Shown here: positions 6,830 through 12,732 of the stretch, piece after piece
Numbering within the stretch: the first letter of the stretch is position 1
Layout: each line of letters starts with the position of its first letter
NCBI GenBank assembly: GCA_021785115.1
Contig: JAJYGO010000257.1
Coordinates: 1 to 12,732 of the forward strand
Length of the DNA stretch: 12,732 bases
Origin: Chloroflexota bacterium
GTDB lineage: Bacteria; Chloroflexota; Limnocylindria; Limnocylindrales; CSP1-4
Reading direction: 5' to 3'
Program-made: the position numbers and the translations under genes
Notes under the pieces: model-generated
What the model was told of the DNA's origin: nothing
Databases searched by the model: none
The model's input: the letters and a program-made list of their open reading frames with translations, nothing else

Positions 6830-8928
6830 CCGCCATCCCGCGCGACCTCCCGGCCGCTCGCACGCGCCCCCGCCTGCGCCTCCCCCGGATCGCCCGGACT
6901 CGCGCCGACGAGCCCGCCTGGGCCCTGCCGGCCTTCCTGGCGGTCACCGGGCTGGCCGCGCTCCTCTACGCCTGGAATCTCGCCGCGAACGGCTTCGCGA
7001 ACACGTACTACTCGGCAGCCGCGCTGGCCGCCTCGAAGAGCTGGTCGGCGTGGTTCTTCGGCTCGCTCGACGCCGGCAACTTCATCACCGTGGACAAGCC
7101 GCCGCTCTCGACCATGCTGATGGGGCTCTCGGTGCGCCTCTTTGGACTCAGCTCCTGGAGCATCCTGCTCCCCGAGGCGTTGGCCGGCGTGCTGACCGTG
7201 GCGCTCCTCTACGTGGCCGTCCGGCACTCGTTCGGGCCGCTCGCCGCCACGATCGCCGCCCTGGTCATGGCGATCACCCCGGCGGCCGTGCTCATCTTCC
7301 GATTCAACAACCCCGACGCGGTGCTCACCCTGCTGCTGGTGGCGGCGACCTGGGCCCTGCTGCGCGCCCTCGACCACGGGAGCCTGCGCTGGACCGTGCT
7401 GTCCGCCGTCCTTGTCGGGTTCGCGTTCCTGGCCAAGTACCTCGAGGCGTACCTGGTCCTGCCGGGGTTCGCGCTGGTCTACCTCGTGTCGGCCAACGCC
7501 ACGCTGCGGCGTCGCGTCGCGGGGCTGGCCGTGGCGGCCGTTGCCGTGATCCTCTCCAGCGGCTGGTGGGTGGCCATCGTCCAGCTGATCCCGCTGGGCG
7601 AGCGTCCGTTCATCGGGGGCAGCACCACGGGATCCCCCCTCGACCTCATCTTCGGCTACGACGGGCTGGGCAGGATCTTCGGGATGGCCGGCCCCGGCGG
7701 TGGCGGTGGCGGAGGAGGCGGGTTCGGCGGCGCCACCGGGTTGCTGCGCATGTTCAACGGGGAGTTCTTCGGGCAGATCGCCTGGCTGATCCCGCTCGCG
7801 CTCGCCAGCCTGGTCGTGGGGCTCTGGCTGCGACGGCGCGCCGGCCGCACGGATCGCGGCCTGGCCGCGTACCTGCTCTGGGGCAGCACGGCGCTGACCA
7901 CCGGGCTCGTCTTCAGCTTCATGTCGGGCGTCATCCACTCCTACTACGCGGTCGCGCTGGCGCCCGGCATCGCGGCCCTGGCCGGCGCGGGCCTGGCCGA
8001 CCTGTGGGTCCTGCGGTCGCGCAGCCCGCTGGGGGCGATCGCCCTCGGCGCCGCGCTGCTCGGGACCGCCGCATGGGGCATGGAGCTGCTGGGGCGCACG
8101 CCCGACTTCGTGCCGGTGCTGGGCCCGGCGGCGGTGGCACTCGCGGCCGTCTCGGCGTCGGCGCTGCTGGTGGCGTCCGCCCCCGTGTGGCAGGGCACGG
8201 TCCACCGGCTGGCCGCGGGCCGCGTGGCGGCCATCGCCGTGGCCGTCGGGCTGGCGGCGGCCCTGGCCGCCCCGGCCGCCTACTCGCTCGCGACCGTGCA
8301 GAGCGCGATCACCGGCTCGGACCCGCATCCCGGACCGGCGGCGTCGGGCGGGTTCGGGGGGCCGGCCGGCTTCGGCGGCGGGGCCGGCGGAGGCTTCCCC
8401 GGCGCTCAGGCGCCCGTGGGATCGACTGGGTCGCTCCCCGCCATGCCCGCCCAGGGATCGTCCCCTGCCCAGGGCTCCTCCCCTGCCCAGGGCTCCTCCC
8501 CTGCCCAAGGCTCCTCCGGCGGCACGCGGAGTGCGGGGCCGGACGGATCCGGCACCGACTCGACGCTCACGGACTACCTGGTCGCGCACCGCGGGCAGGC
8601 CGCCTGGATCGTCGCCGTCACGTCCGCACAGCGCGCCGCGTCGATCGAGCTGGCGACGGGCGACCCGGTCATGGGGATGGGCGGCTTCACCGGGTCGGAC
8701 CCGGCACCCACCCTGGCACAGCTCCAGCAGTACATCGCATCGGGGAAGCTCCGGTACGTGCTGATCGACGGCGGCTTCGGCGGGGGCGCCTTCGGCCCCG
8801 GCGGGCAGGGCGGGTCGGGGAGCAGCGGCTCATCGATCAGCTCCTGGGTGACGTCCACCTGCAAGGTCGTGGACTACGGCGGGTCGGGATCCGGCTCGCT
8901 GTACGACTGCGCCGGCACCGTCTCGTGA
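6826..8928 (+). CDS. YkcB-like GT-C glycosyltransferase (GT39/ArnT-PMT superfamily) with Gly-rich loops
   Basis: Polytopic GT-C glycosyltransferase, 700 aa, ATG 6826 with AAAGGA (6813-6818) at 7-nt spacing. The N-terminal catalytic half has YYSAAALAASKSWSAWFFGS (61-80) and TVDKPPLSTM (88-97), the hallmark of YkcA/YkcB-type putative mannosyltransferases, and FRFNNPDA (158-165). About a dozen helices run to about 490. Two Gly-rich segments interrupt it: a nine-Gly run at 291-299 in an extracytoplasmic loop, and 505-575 after the last helix, including four PAQGSS repeats (541-564). A soluble C-terminal domain (about 576-700) matches the YkcB-type C-terminus (YLVAHRGQAAWIVAV; GKLRYVLIDGG) and ends with two cysteines (C679, C695) that could form a disulfide. 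It probably transfers a sugar from a polyprenyl-phosphate donor, supplied by the GtrA-like protein, to an external acceptor. Donor and acceptor unknown. Confidence 0.92.
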   Translation: MTAIPRDLPAARTRPRLRLPRIARTRADEPAWALPAFLAVTGLAALLYAWNLAANGFANTYYSAAALAASKSWSAWFFGSLDAGNFITVDKPPLSTMLMGLSVRLFGLSSWSILLPEALAGVLTVALLYVAVRHSFGPLAATIAALVMAITPAAVLIFRFNNPDAVLTLLLVAATWALLRALDHGSLRWTVLSAVLVGFAFLAKYLEAYLVLPGFALVYLVSANATLRRRVAGLAVAAVAVILSSGWWVAIVQLIPLGERPFIGGSTTGSPLDLIFGYDGLGRIFGMAGPGGGGGGGGGFGGATGLLRMFNGEFFGQIAWLIPLALASLVVGLWLRRRAGRTDRGLAAYLLWGSTALTTGLVFSFMSGVIHSYYAVALAPGIAALAGAGLADLWVLRSRSPLGAIALGAALLGTAAWGMELLGRTPDFVPVLGPAAVALAAVSASALLVASAPVWQGTVHRLAAGRVAAIAVAVGLAAALAAPAAYSLATVQSAITGSDPHPGPAASGGFGGPAGFGGGAGGGFPGAQAPVGSTGSLPAMPAQGSSPAQGSSPAQGSSPAQGSSGGTRSAGPDGSGTDSTLTDYLVAHRGQAAWIVAVTSAQRAASIELATGDPVMGMGGFTGSDPAPTLAQLQQYIASGKLRYVLIDGGFGGGAFGPGGQGGSGSSGSSISSWVTSTCKVVDYGGSGSGSLYDCAGTVS
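8446..8517 (+). repeat. 18-bp tandem repeat (4 units) encoding PAQGSS
   Basis: Four in-frame 18-bp units encode PAQGSS four times in the extracytoplasmic linker of the YkcB-like protein. The consensus is CCTGCCCAGGGCTCCTCC. Units 2 and 3 (8464-8481, 8482-8499) are identical, unit 4 (8500-8517) differs by one base and unit 1 (8446-8463) by three. Near-identity at synonymous positions points to recent slippage duplication. Confidence 0.95.
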
Positions 8929-8959
8929 GGCGCCGGCCGTCGGCCAGCGCGACCGGTCG

Positions 8960-10663
8960 GTGAACGCCATCCGGTCGCGGCTGCCCATCCTCGCCGTCCT
9001 CGGGGCGGGCCTGGCGCTCCGGCTGGTGCTCGCGTACGCGATCTTCCCCGGCCAGGGCCTCTCCAGCGACCTGGGGCTGTTCTCGGGATGGGCGACGGCG
9101 CTCGCCCGCGTGGGGCCCGGGGGCTTCTATGCCGCCGCCGCGGGTGCCAACTACCCGCCCGGCTACCTGTACGTCCTCTGGCTCCTGGGCAGCCTCGCGA
9201 CGCCGCTCGGCGGGCTGCTCGGCATGCCGGCCGACCGGGCCGTGCTGCTGCTCCTGAAGCTGCCGCCCATCGCGGCCGACCTCGCCATTGCCGTGCTGCT
9301 CTACCGTGCCGCGCGGCGCTGGCACGGACCCCGCGCGGGGCTCGTGGCGGCCGCCCTCTACCTCTTCGTGCCGGTGACCTGGTACGACTCGGCGCTCTGG
9401 GGACAGATGGACGCGGTCGGAGCGCTGGTCATGCTGGCCGCGGTGCTGCTCCTGGTCGACGGCTGGAGCGAGCCGGCGGCCGCGCTGGCCGCCTTCGGCG
9501 TCCTGGTCAAGCCGCAGGACGCGCTGGCGCTGGTGATCGTCGTGCCGGTCCTGGTCCGGCGGCACCTGCTGCGCCCCGGTTCCGGCCCCGGATCCCGGCT
9601 CCGGGCGATGGACACGAGGCACGGCAGGGTCGCCGGGATCGGCGGCATCCTCGCCGACCAGGGGCCGCGCCGGCTGGGGACGTCGGCCATCGCCGCCGCG
9701 CTCGCCCTGCTCCTGCCGATCCTCCCGTTCGACATCGGGATCCTCGGGCCTGCCTCGCTCGCCGGCGTCCCCGTCCTCGGGCAGCTCGGCGGGCTGGGCG
9801 GGCTGCTCGTCTCCGACGGCGCCCAGTACGGGGTGCTGACCGCCAACGCGTTCAACCTCTGGGCGCTGCTGGGGCCGGATCCCCTTGCCCGCGCGATCGG
9901 AGCGTCGAACGGGGCATGGACGCCGGACTCCACCGCGATCCTGTTCGGGCTCCCGGCCGTCACCCTGGGGACGGCGGCGCTCTGCCTGGTGGGGCTGCTC
10001 GTCGCGGGCGGGCTGCTGCTGCGCGACGACCGGACGGCGATCCTGCTCGGGTTCGCCCTGGCGGCCTTCGCCTTCTACGCGCTGCCCACCCGCGTCCACG
10101 AGCGGTACCTCTTCCCCTTCTTCGCCGTCGGGGCGCTGCTGGTCGCGGACGGGACCGCGCGGGCGCTCGGCTACGTCGCGGCCGCGCTGCTCAACGCGAT
10201 CAACATCCACGCCGTGCTCGCCTCGCCGCTCTCGATGGGCGCCCCCGGCGGCACCGGCTCCTTCGGCGGCGCCGGGGGCCGGGCGGTCGGTGGCACGGGC
10301 GGCCGCTTCCCGGGCGGCGGCCCGGCCGGCATCGGGGCGGGTGGCGGAGGTGGCGCGCCCGGGATCCCGGGCGGCGCAGGCGGGCTCGCCGGCGGTGTGC
10401 CGGGGGCGGCGGGCGGGGGGCCTGGGGCGGGCGGCCCGGCCACGTCGATCCACCTGCCCCTGGCGGACCTCGCGCGAAGCGAGCCGGTGGTGGCTGCGGT
10501 GGCGCTGGGACAGACCCTGGTCCTGGCGGTCCTCCTGGCGGCCTGGCTCGGCCTGATCGTCTGGCCGGCGCTGCGACGACCGGCAGCCGCTATCGCCCGG
10601 CGAGCGCGGCGACGAGCGGAGCCATCGCCTCCATGGCATGCCCCGGGATGGCGTAGTAGCTGA
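8960..10663 (+). CDS. Gpi18-like (COG5542) GT-C mannosyltransferase-type membrane protein
   Basis: Polytopic membrane protein, 567 aa, of the GT-C class resembling COG5542 (mannosyltransferase related to Gpi18). Seen are SSDLGLFSGWA (35-45) with the likely catalytic Asp D37 in the first external loop, NYPPGYLYVLWL (64-75), WYDSALWGQMDA (141-152), VKPQ (183-186) and PTRVHERYLFPFF (376-388). A Gly/Ala/Pro-rich stretch (about 426-494) lies before the last helix (about 512-536), and a basic tail ends the protein. Start GTG 8960 is 31 bp after the YkcB-like gene and leads directly into a hydrophobic helix (LPILAVLGAGLALRLVLAY); no good Shine-Dalgarno is seen, so coupling with the upstream gene is likely. 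It probably uses a polyprenyl-phosphate sugar as donor; the acceptor is unknown. Its 3' end overlaps the LLM oxidoreductase on the opposite strand by 74 bp. Confidence 0.86.
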   Translation: MNAIRSRLPILAVLGAGLALRLVLAYAIFPGQGLSSDLGLFSGWATALARVGPGGFYAAAAGANYPPGYLYVLWLLGSLATPLGGLLGMPADRAVLLLLKLPPIAADLAIAVLLYRAARRWHGPRAGLVAAALYLFVPVTWYDSALWGQMDAVGALVMLAAVLLLVDGWSEPAAALAAFGVLVKPQDALALVIVVPVLVRRHLLRPGSGPGSRLRAMDTRHGRVAGIGGILADQGPRRLGTSAIAAALALLLPILPFDIGILGPASLAGVPVLGQLGGLGGLLVSDGAQYGVLTANAFNLWALLGPDPLARAIGASNGAWTPDSTAILFGLPAVTLGTAALCLVGLLVAGGLLLRDDRTAILLGFALAAFAFYALPTRVHERYLFPFFAVGALLVADGTARALGYVAAALLNAINIHAVLASPLSMGAPGGTGSFGGAGGRAVGGTGGRFPGGGPAGIGAGGGGGAPGIPGGAGGLAGGVPGAAGGGPGAGGPATSIHLPLADLARSEPVVAAVALGQTLVLAVLLAAWLGLIVWPALRRPAAAIARRARRRAEPSPPWHAPGWRSS

Positions 10664-11528
10664 TCCCCAGCCGGTCCCGCCGGCGGAGCAGCCGGCCGCG
10701 CAACTGTCCGAGCGTGCCGTACAGGACGTACGGCGTCTCGACCACGCCGGTGGCGAGCCACTTGGCAGCGGCGAGCAGCGCGGCGGTCGGCCGTTCGCCG
10801 TCACCGACCAGCCCGGCGTCGGCCACGATCACGTTCAGCTCGAGTTCCTCGAACCTGCTGCCGGCCGCCTCGCGCAGGACGGCGATCTTGCGCTCGGTGG
10901 CGGCCCCCAGCGCCTGGCGCCACATCGTGCGCCCGCGCGGGTCGAACTGCGGCAGGAGCGCCACGATGTCCGCCTCCCGGGCGGCGAGGCGGAGCATCCG
11001 CGGCCCACCCGCACCCACCAGGATCGGGGGTCGCGGGCGCTGCACGGGCGCGGGTCCGACCACCGCGCCCTCGAGCCGGTAGTGGGTCCCCGCGTGGTGC
11101 ACGGTCTCGCCGGCCAGCAGGCGCTTCACCAGGGGCACGGCCTCGGCGAGCCGGTCGACGCGCCGCGGCGGGGCGTCGTACACCCATCCGAGGCGGCGGT
11201 AGTCGGACGTGTTCCATCCGGCCCCCAGGCCGAGCTCGAAGCGCCCGCCGGAGAGCAGGTCCAGCGTGGCGGCCTCGCGCGCGAGCACCAGGGGATGCCG
11301 GTAGTCGTTGGCGAAGACGAAGCTCCCGATGCGCAGGCGCTGCGTGGCCGTCGCGGCCGCGGCGAGGGCGGCGATCGGCGAGAGCTGTGCCCCGAGATGG
11401 TCGGGCATCAGGAGCACGTCGTAGCCCAGCTCCTCCGCCCGGCGCGCCCGCGCGACCCACGCCTCCGCGGAGGGGGCCGATGAGACCGTCACGCCGAACC
11501 GGAAGGGGTGCACGCGTCCTCGCTGCAT
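10590..11528 (-). CDS. LLM-class F420-dependent oxidoreductase (MSMEG_2516-like)
   Basis: Luciferase-like TIM-barrel oxidoreductase, 312 aa, a typical length. Motifs are HPFRFGVTV (7-15, β1), ELGYDVLLMPDHLG (33-46), LRIGSFVFANDYRHPLVLAREAATLDLLSGGRFELGLGAGW spread over 65-105 (the family core, with SGGR and GLGAGW), and PPILVGAGG (167-175, phosphate-binding strand). The pattern fits the TIGR03621-type F420-dependent enzymes; FMN use cannot be excluded. Substrate unknown. ATG 11528 is preferred to the preceding TTG (11531); only a poor AGG lies upstream. It is 61 bp downstream of tRNA-Asp on the same strand, so read-through transcription is possible. Its 3' end overlaps the convergent glycosyltransferase gene. 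Confidence 0.93.
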   Translation of the reverse strand: MQRGRVHPFRFGVTVSSAPSAEAWVARARRAEELGYDVLLMPDHLGAQLSPIAALAAAATATQRLRIGSFVFANDYRHPLVLAREAATLDLLSGGRFELGLGAGWNTSDYRRLGWVYDAPPRRVDRLAEAVPLVKRLLAGETVHHAGTHYRLEGAVVGPAPVQRPRPPILVGAGGPRMLRLAAREADIVALLPQFDPRGRTMWRQALGAATERKIAVLREAAGSRFEELELNVIVADAGLVGDGERPTAALLAAAKWLATGVVETPYVLYGTLGQLRGRLLRRRDRLGISYYAIPGHAMEAMAPLVAALAGR

Positions 11529-11542
11529 CAACCTGCGGACGC

Positions 11543-11559
11543 ACCGCCGCGACGGCGGT
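11543..11559 (-). terminator. Hairpin between tRNA-Asp and the LLM gene
   Basis: ACCGCCG (11543-11549), a three-base loop and CGGCGGT (11553-11559) form a perfect 7-bp stem 31 bp past the tRNA 3' end. No U-tract follows on the minus strand, so it may be a weak terminator, a tRNA-trailer processing element or a structure in the LLM leader. Confidence 0.35.
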
Positions 11560-11589
11560 CGTCGTCATGCACCGGAGGGGGACGAATGC

Positions 11590-11666
11590 TGGCGGACCCG
11601 ACCGGATTCGAACCGGCGATCTCCAGCGTGACAGGCTGGCATGTTCGGCCGCTACACCACGGGTCC
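11590..11666 (-). tRNA. tRNA-Asp (GTC)
   Basis: Complete 77-nt tRNA with encoded CCA, read on the minus strand. The acceptor stem is GGACCCG / CGGGTCC, the D stem GTGT / ACAT with loop AGCGGCCGA, the anticodon stem CCAGC / GCTGG with loop CTGTCAC (anticodon GTC, Asp), and the T arm GCCGG-TTCGAAT-CCGGT. The discriminator is G followed by CCA. The sequence closely follows the standard bacterial tRNA-Asp. Confidence 0.98.
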
Positions 11667-11679
11667 GTGCGGCGCGCGG

Positions 11680-11685
11680 AGTGTA
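11680..11685 (-). promoter_or_regulatory. Putative -10 box of tRNA-Asp
   Basis: TACACT on the minus strand ends 13 nt before the mature tRNA 5' end, so transcription would start around 11673 and leave a short leader for RNase P removal. No convincing -35 hexamer is seen about 17 bp further upstream. Confidence 0.5.
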
Positions 11686-11718
11686 GCAGGTGCGGGGGGC
11701 GGCCGCACTGCCCCGTGG

Positions 11719-11787
11719 CCTCCGGCCCACGACCCGGGCCCGGCGAGTGGGAACCAGCGCTGCCCGGCGCCCTCCGGCCCACGACCC
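11719..11787. repeat. 17-bp direct repeat pair between divergent genes
   Basis: CCTCCGGCCCACGACCC occurs at 11719-11735 and again exactly at 11771-11787, a 52-bp period, in the 205-bp spacer between tRNA-Asp and the threonine aldolase gene. No protein-coding potential is evident there. Function is unknown. Confidence 0.6.
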
Positions 11788-11858
11788 CGGCATCCTCCGG
11801 TGCGGACCTCGGCGCCTCTTGGCCGCCGCGGCCGCGCGAGCCGGCCCGATGCCCACCT

Positions 11859-11864
11859 TATACT
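11859..11864 (+). promoter_or_regulatory. Putative -10 box giving a leaderless aldolase mRNA
   Basis: TATACT, one base off TATAAT, lies exactly 7 nt before the ATG at 11872. Transcription would start on the start codon itself. It is an A/T-rich island in very G/C-rich DNA, and no Shine-Dalgarno is present, which supports a leaderless transcript. Confidence 0.6.
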
Positions 11865-11871
11865 CCACGCG

Positions 11872-12732
11872 ATGTCCCTGATCGACCTTCGCTCCGACAC
11901 CGTCACCCGCCCCACGCCCGAGATGCGGCGCGCCATGGCCGAGGCCGAGGTCGGCGACGACGTCTTCGGCGATGACCCGACGGTCAACGCGCTCGAGGAG
12001 CGTGCGGCCGAGATCACCGGGATGGAGGGCGGGCTCTTCGTCGCCTCCGGCAGCATGGGCAACCTCGTCTCGCTGGTCGCGCACGTGCCGAGGGGCGGCG
12101 AGATCATCGCCGAGGCCGAGTCGCACACGCTCATGGACGAGCAGGCGGGACACGCGGTCATCGTCGGCGCGTCCGCGCGCGGGATCCCGGCCCGGCCCGA
12201 CGGCACCATGGACCCGCTGCTGGTGGATCGCGCCTTCAGGAACCCGCTCGACCTGCACGAGCCCCGCACCGCCCTGATCGTCCTGGAGAACACCCACGCG
12301 CACTCGATGGGCCAGCCGCTGACGCCCGCCTACACGGCCGAGATCGCCGCGATCGCGCACGGTCACGGCGTCCCGCTGCACGTCGACGGTGCCCGGCTCT
12401 TCAACGCCGCCGTGGCGCTGGGGGTCCGCGCCTCGGACCTGCTGGCGCCCGCAGACTCCGCCACGTTCTGCCTCTCGAAGGGCCTCGCCTGCCCGATCGG
12501 ATCGGTCGTCGTCGGGGCGGGCGGCTTCATCGCGCGGGCCCGGCGCGCGCGGAAGCTCGTCGGCGGAGGCATGCGGCAGGTCGGGATCGTCGCCGCGGCG
12601 GGGCTGGTCGCGCTGCGGGACGGGCCGGCCGGGATGATCGAGCGGCTGGCCGAGGACCACGAGAACGCGCGGATCCTGGCGGACGCCCTCGCGTCCATGC
12701 CGGGGATCGCGGGGCTGGACCCGGAAGATCGG
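11872..12732 (+). CDS. Low-specificity L-threonine aldolase / GntG-type PLP aldolase (3' end missing)
   Basis: PLP-dependent fold-type I β-eliminating lyase that cleaves L-threonine or allo-threonine to glycine and acetaldehyde. The frame runs uncut from ATG 11872 to the window edge (287 codons); the family usually has about 340 residues, so some 50 are missing. Visible: LRSDTVTRPTPEMRRAM (6-22), DVFGDDPTVNALE (30-42), ASGSMGNLVSL (58-68), ESHTLMDE (83-90; H85 expected to stack on PLP), LENTH (138-142), HVDGAR (170-175; D172 pairs with the pyridine N, R175 active site) and CLSKGLACPIGS (200-211; K203 forms the Schiff base). The start is fixed by the family N-terminus (MSLIDLRSDTVT), with a TATACT box 7 nt upstream. 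Cytoplasmic, glycine/threonine metabolism. Divergent from tRNA-Asp. GntG-type β-hydroxy amino acid aldolase activity is an alternative. Confidence 0.95.
   Translation, partial: MSLIDLRSDTVTRPTPEMRRAMAEAEVGDDVFGDDPTVNALEERAAEITGMEGGLFVASGSMGNLVSLVAHVPRGGEIIAEAESHTLMDEQAGHAVIVGASARGIPARPDGTMDPLLVDRAFRNPLDLHEPRTALIVLENTHAHSMGQPLTPAYTAEIAAIAHGHGVPLHVDGARLFNAAVALGVRASDLLAPADSATFCLSKGLACPIGSVVVGAGGFIARARRARKLVGGGMRQVGIVAAAGLVALRDGPAGMIERLAEDHENARILADALASMPGIAGLDPEDR

Noticed and set aside
8446..8517. CRISPR-like direct repeats
   Set aside because: The 18-bp units are contiguous with no spacers and in frame inside a coding sequence, so this is a coding tandem repeat.
6784..8589. 601-residue minus-strand open frame opposite the YkcB-like gene
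   Set aside because: Antisense shadow of the YkcB-like gene. Its apparent GGALGR repeats are just the reverse complement of the PAQGSS-coding repeat.
8837..10804. 655-residue minus-strand open frame opposite the Gpi18-like gene
   Set aside because: Low-complexity R/D/E/Q/G composition with no domain, opposite a gene with clear membrane helices and motifs. It is a shadow frame.
11590..11666. tRNA-Asp as an integration (att) site for a mobile element
   Set aside because: No repeated copy of the tRNA 3' end, integrase or transposase is visible in the window.
10801..12660. 619-residue minus-strand open frame spanning LLM, tRNA and aldolase regions
   Set aside because: It runs through the tRNA-Asp gene and opposite the PLP aldolase, and over the LLM gene it is only that gene read in another frame.

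Overview
The window is very GC-rich DNA (roughly 70% or more by eye) with tight gene packing, GTG starts and long antisense open frames. The gene content fits a high-GC Gram-positive-type or Chloroflexota lineage: an Mca/MshB-like PIG-L hydrolase, a eukaryote-type Ser/Thr kinase with a PP2C phosphatase, an F420-type LLM oxidoreductase, DinB, and GtrA with GT-C glycosyltransferases. I cannot choose between Actinomycetota and a high-GC Chloroflexota (Limnocylindria-like) from sequence alone. Twelve genes are supported: eleven protein-coding, two of them cut by the window edges, and one tRNA.

Layout. Bases 2-790 (+) hold the 3' part of an Mca-like PIG-L amidase/deacetylase. It converges on a minus-strand block that reads, in transcription order, orphan response regulator with a degenerate receiver (5377-4649), APC permease (4446-2890), PP2C phosphatase (2799-1792) and Ser/Thr kinase (1795-809). 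The phosphatase and kinase overlap by 4 bp. The regulator is divergent from a DinB-family gene (5541-6032, +), and their shared 163-bp spacer carries repeated GGATCC motifs. A plus-strand envelope-glycosylation cluster follows: GtrA (6197-6829), a YkcB-like GT-C glycosyltransferase (6826-8928, 4-bp overlap) and a Gpi18-like (COG5542) GT-C protein (8960-10663). The last gene overlaps, tail to tail, an F420-type LLM oxidoreductase (11528-10590, -). Upstream of the oxidoreductase is tRNA-Asp(GTC) (11666-11590, -). Divergent from the tRNA is a threonine-aldolase-type PLP enzyme (11872 to the window end, +).

How the genes may work together. Kinase and phosphatase form a writer/eraser pair, and the permease just upstream on the same strand is a candidate co-regulated partner or target. 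The three-gene GtrA/GT-C cluster looks like machinery that flips a polyprenyl-phosphate sugar and transfers the sugar outside the membrane. No gene in the window makes the lipid-linked sugar. Both GT-C proteins carry long Gly-rich extracytoplasmic segments, and one also has a near-identical 18-bp tandem repeat encoding PAQGSS. Several starts (aldolase, response regulator) have a TANNNT -10 box 7-8 nt upstream and no Shine-Dalgarno, suggesting leaderless mRNAs.

I found no mobile element, CRISPR array or obvious defence system. The most unusual items are the receiver domain lacking its phospho-acceptor Asp and conserved Lys, the glycine-rich glycosyltransferase pair, the apparent leaderless promoters, and the repeat-bearing intergenic regions.
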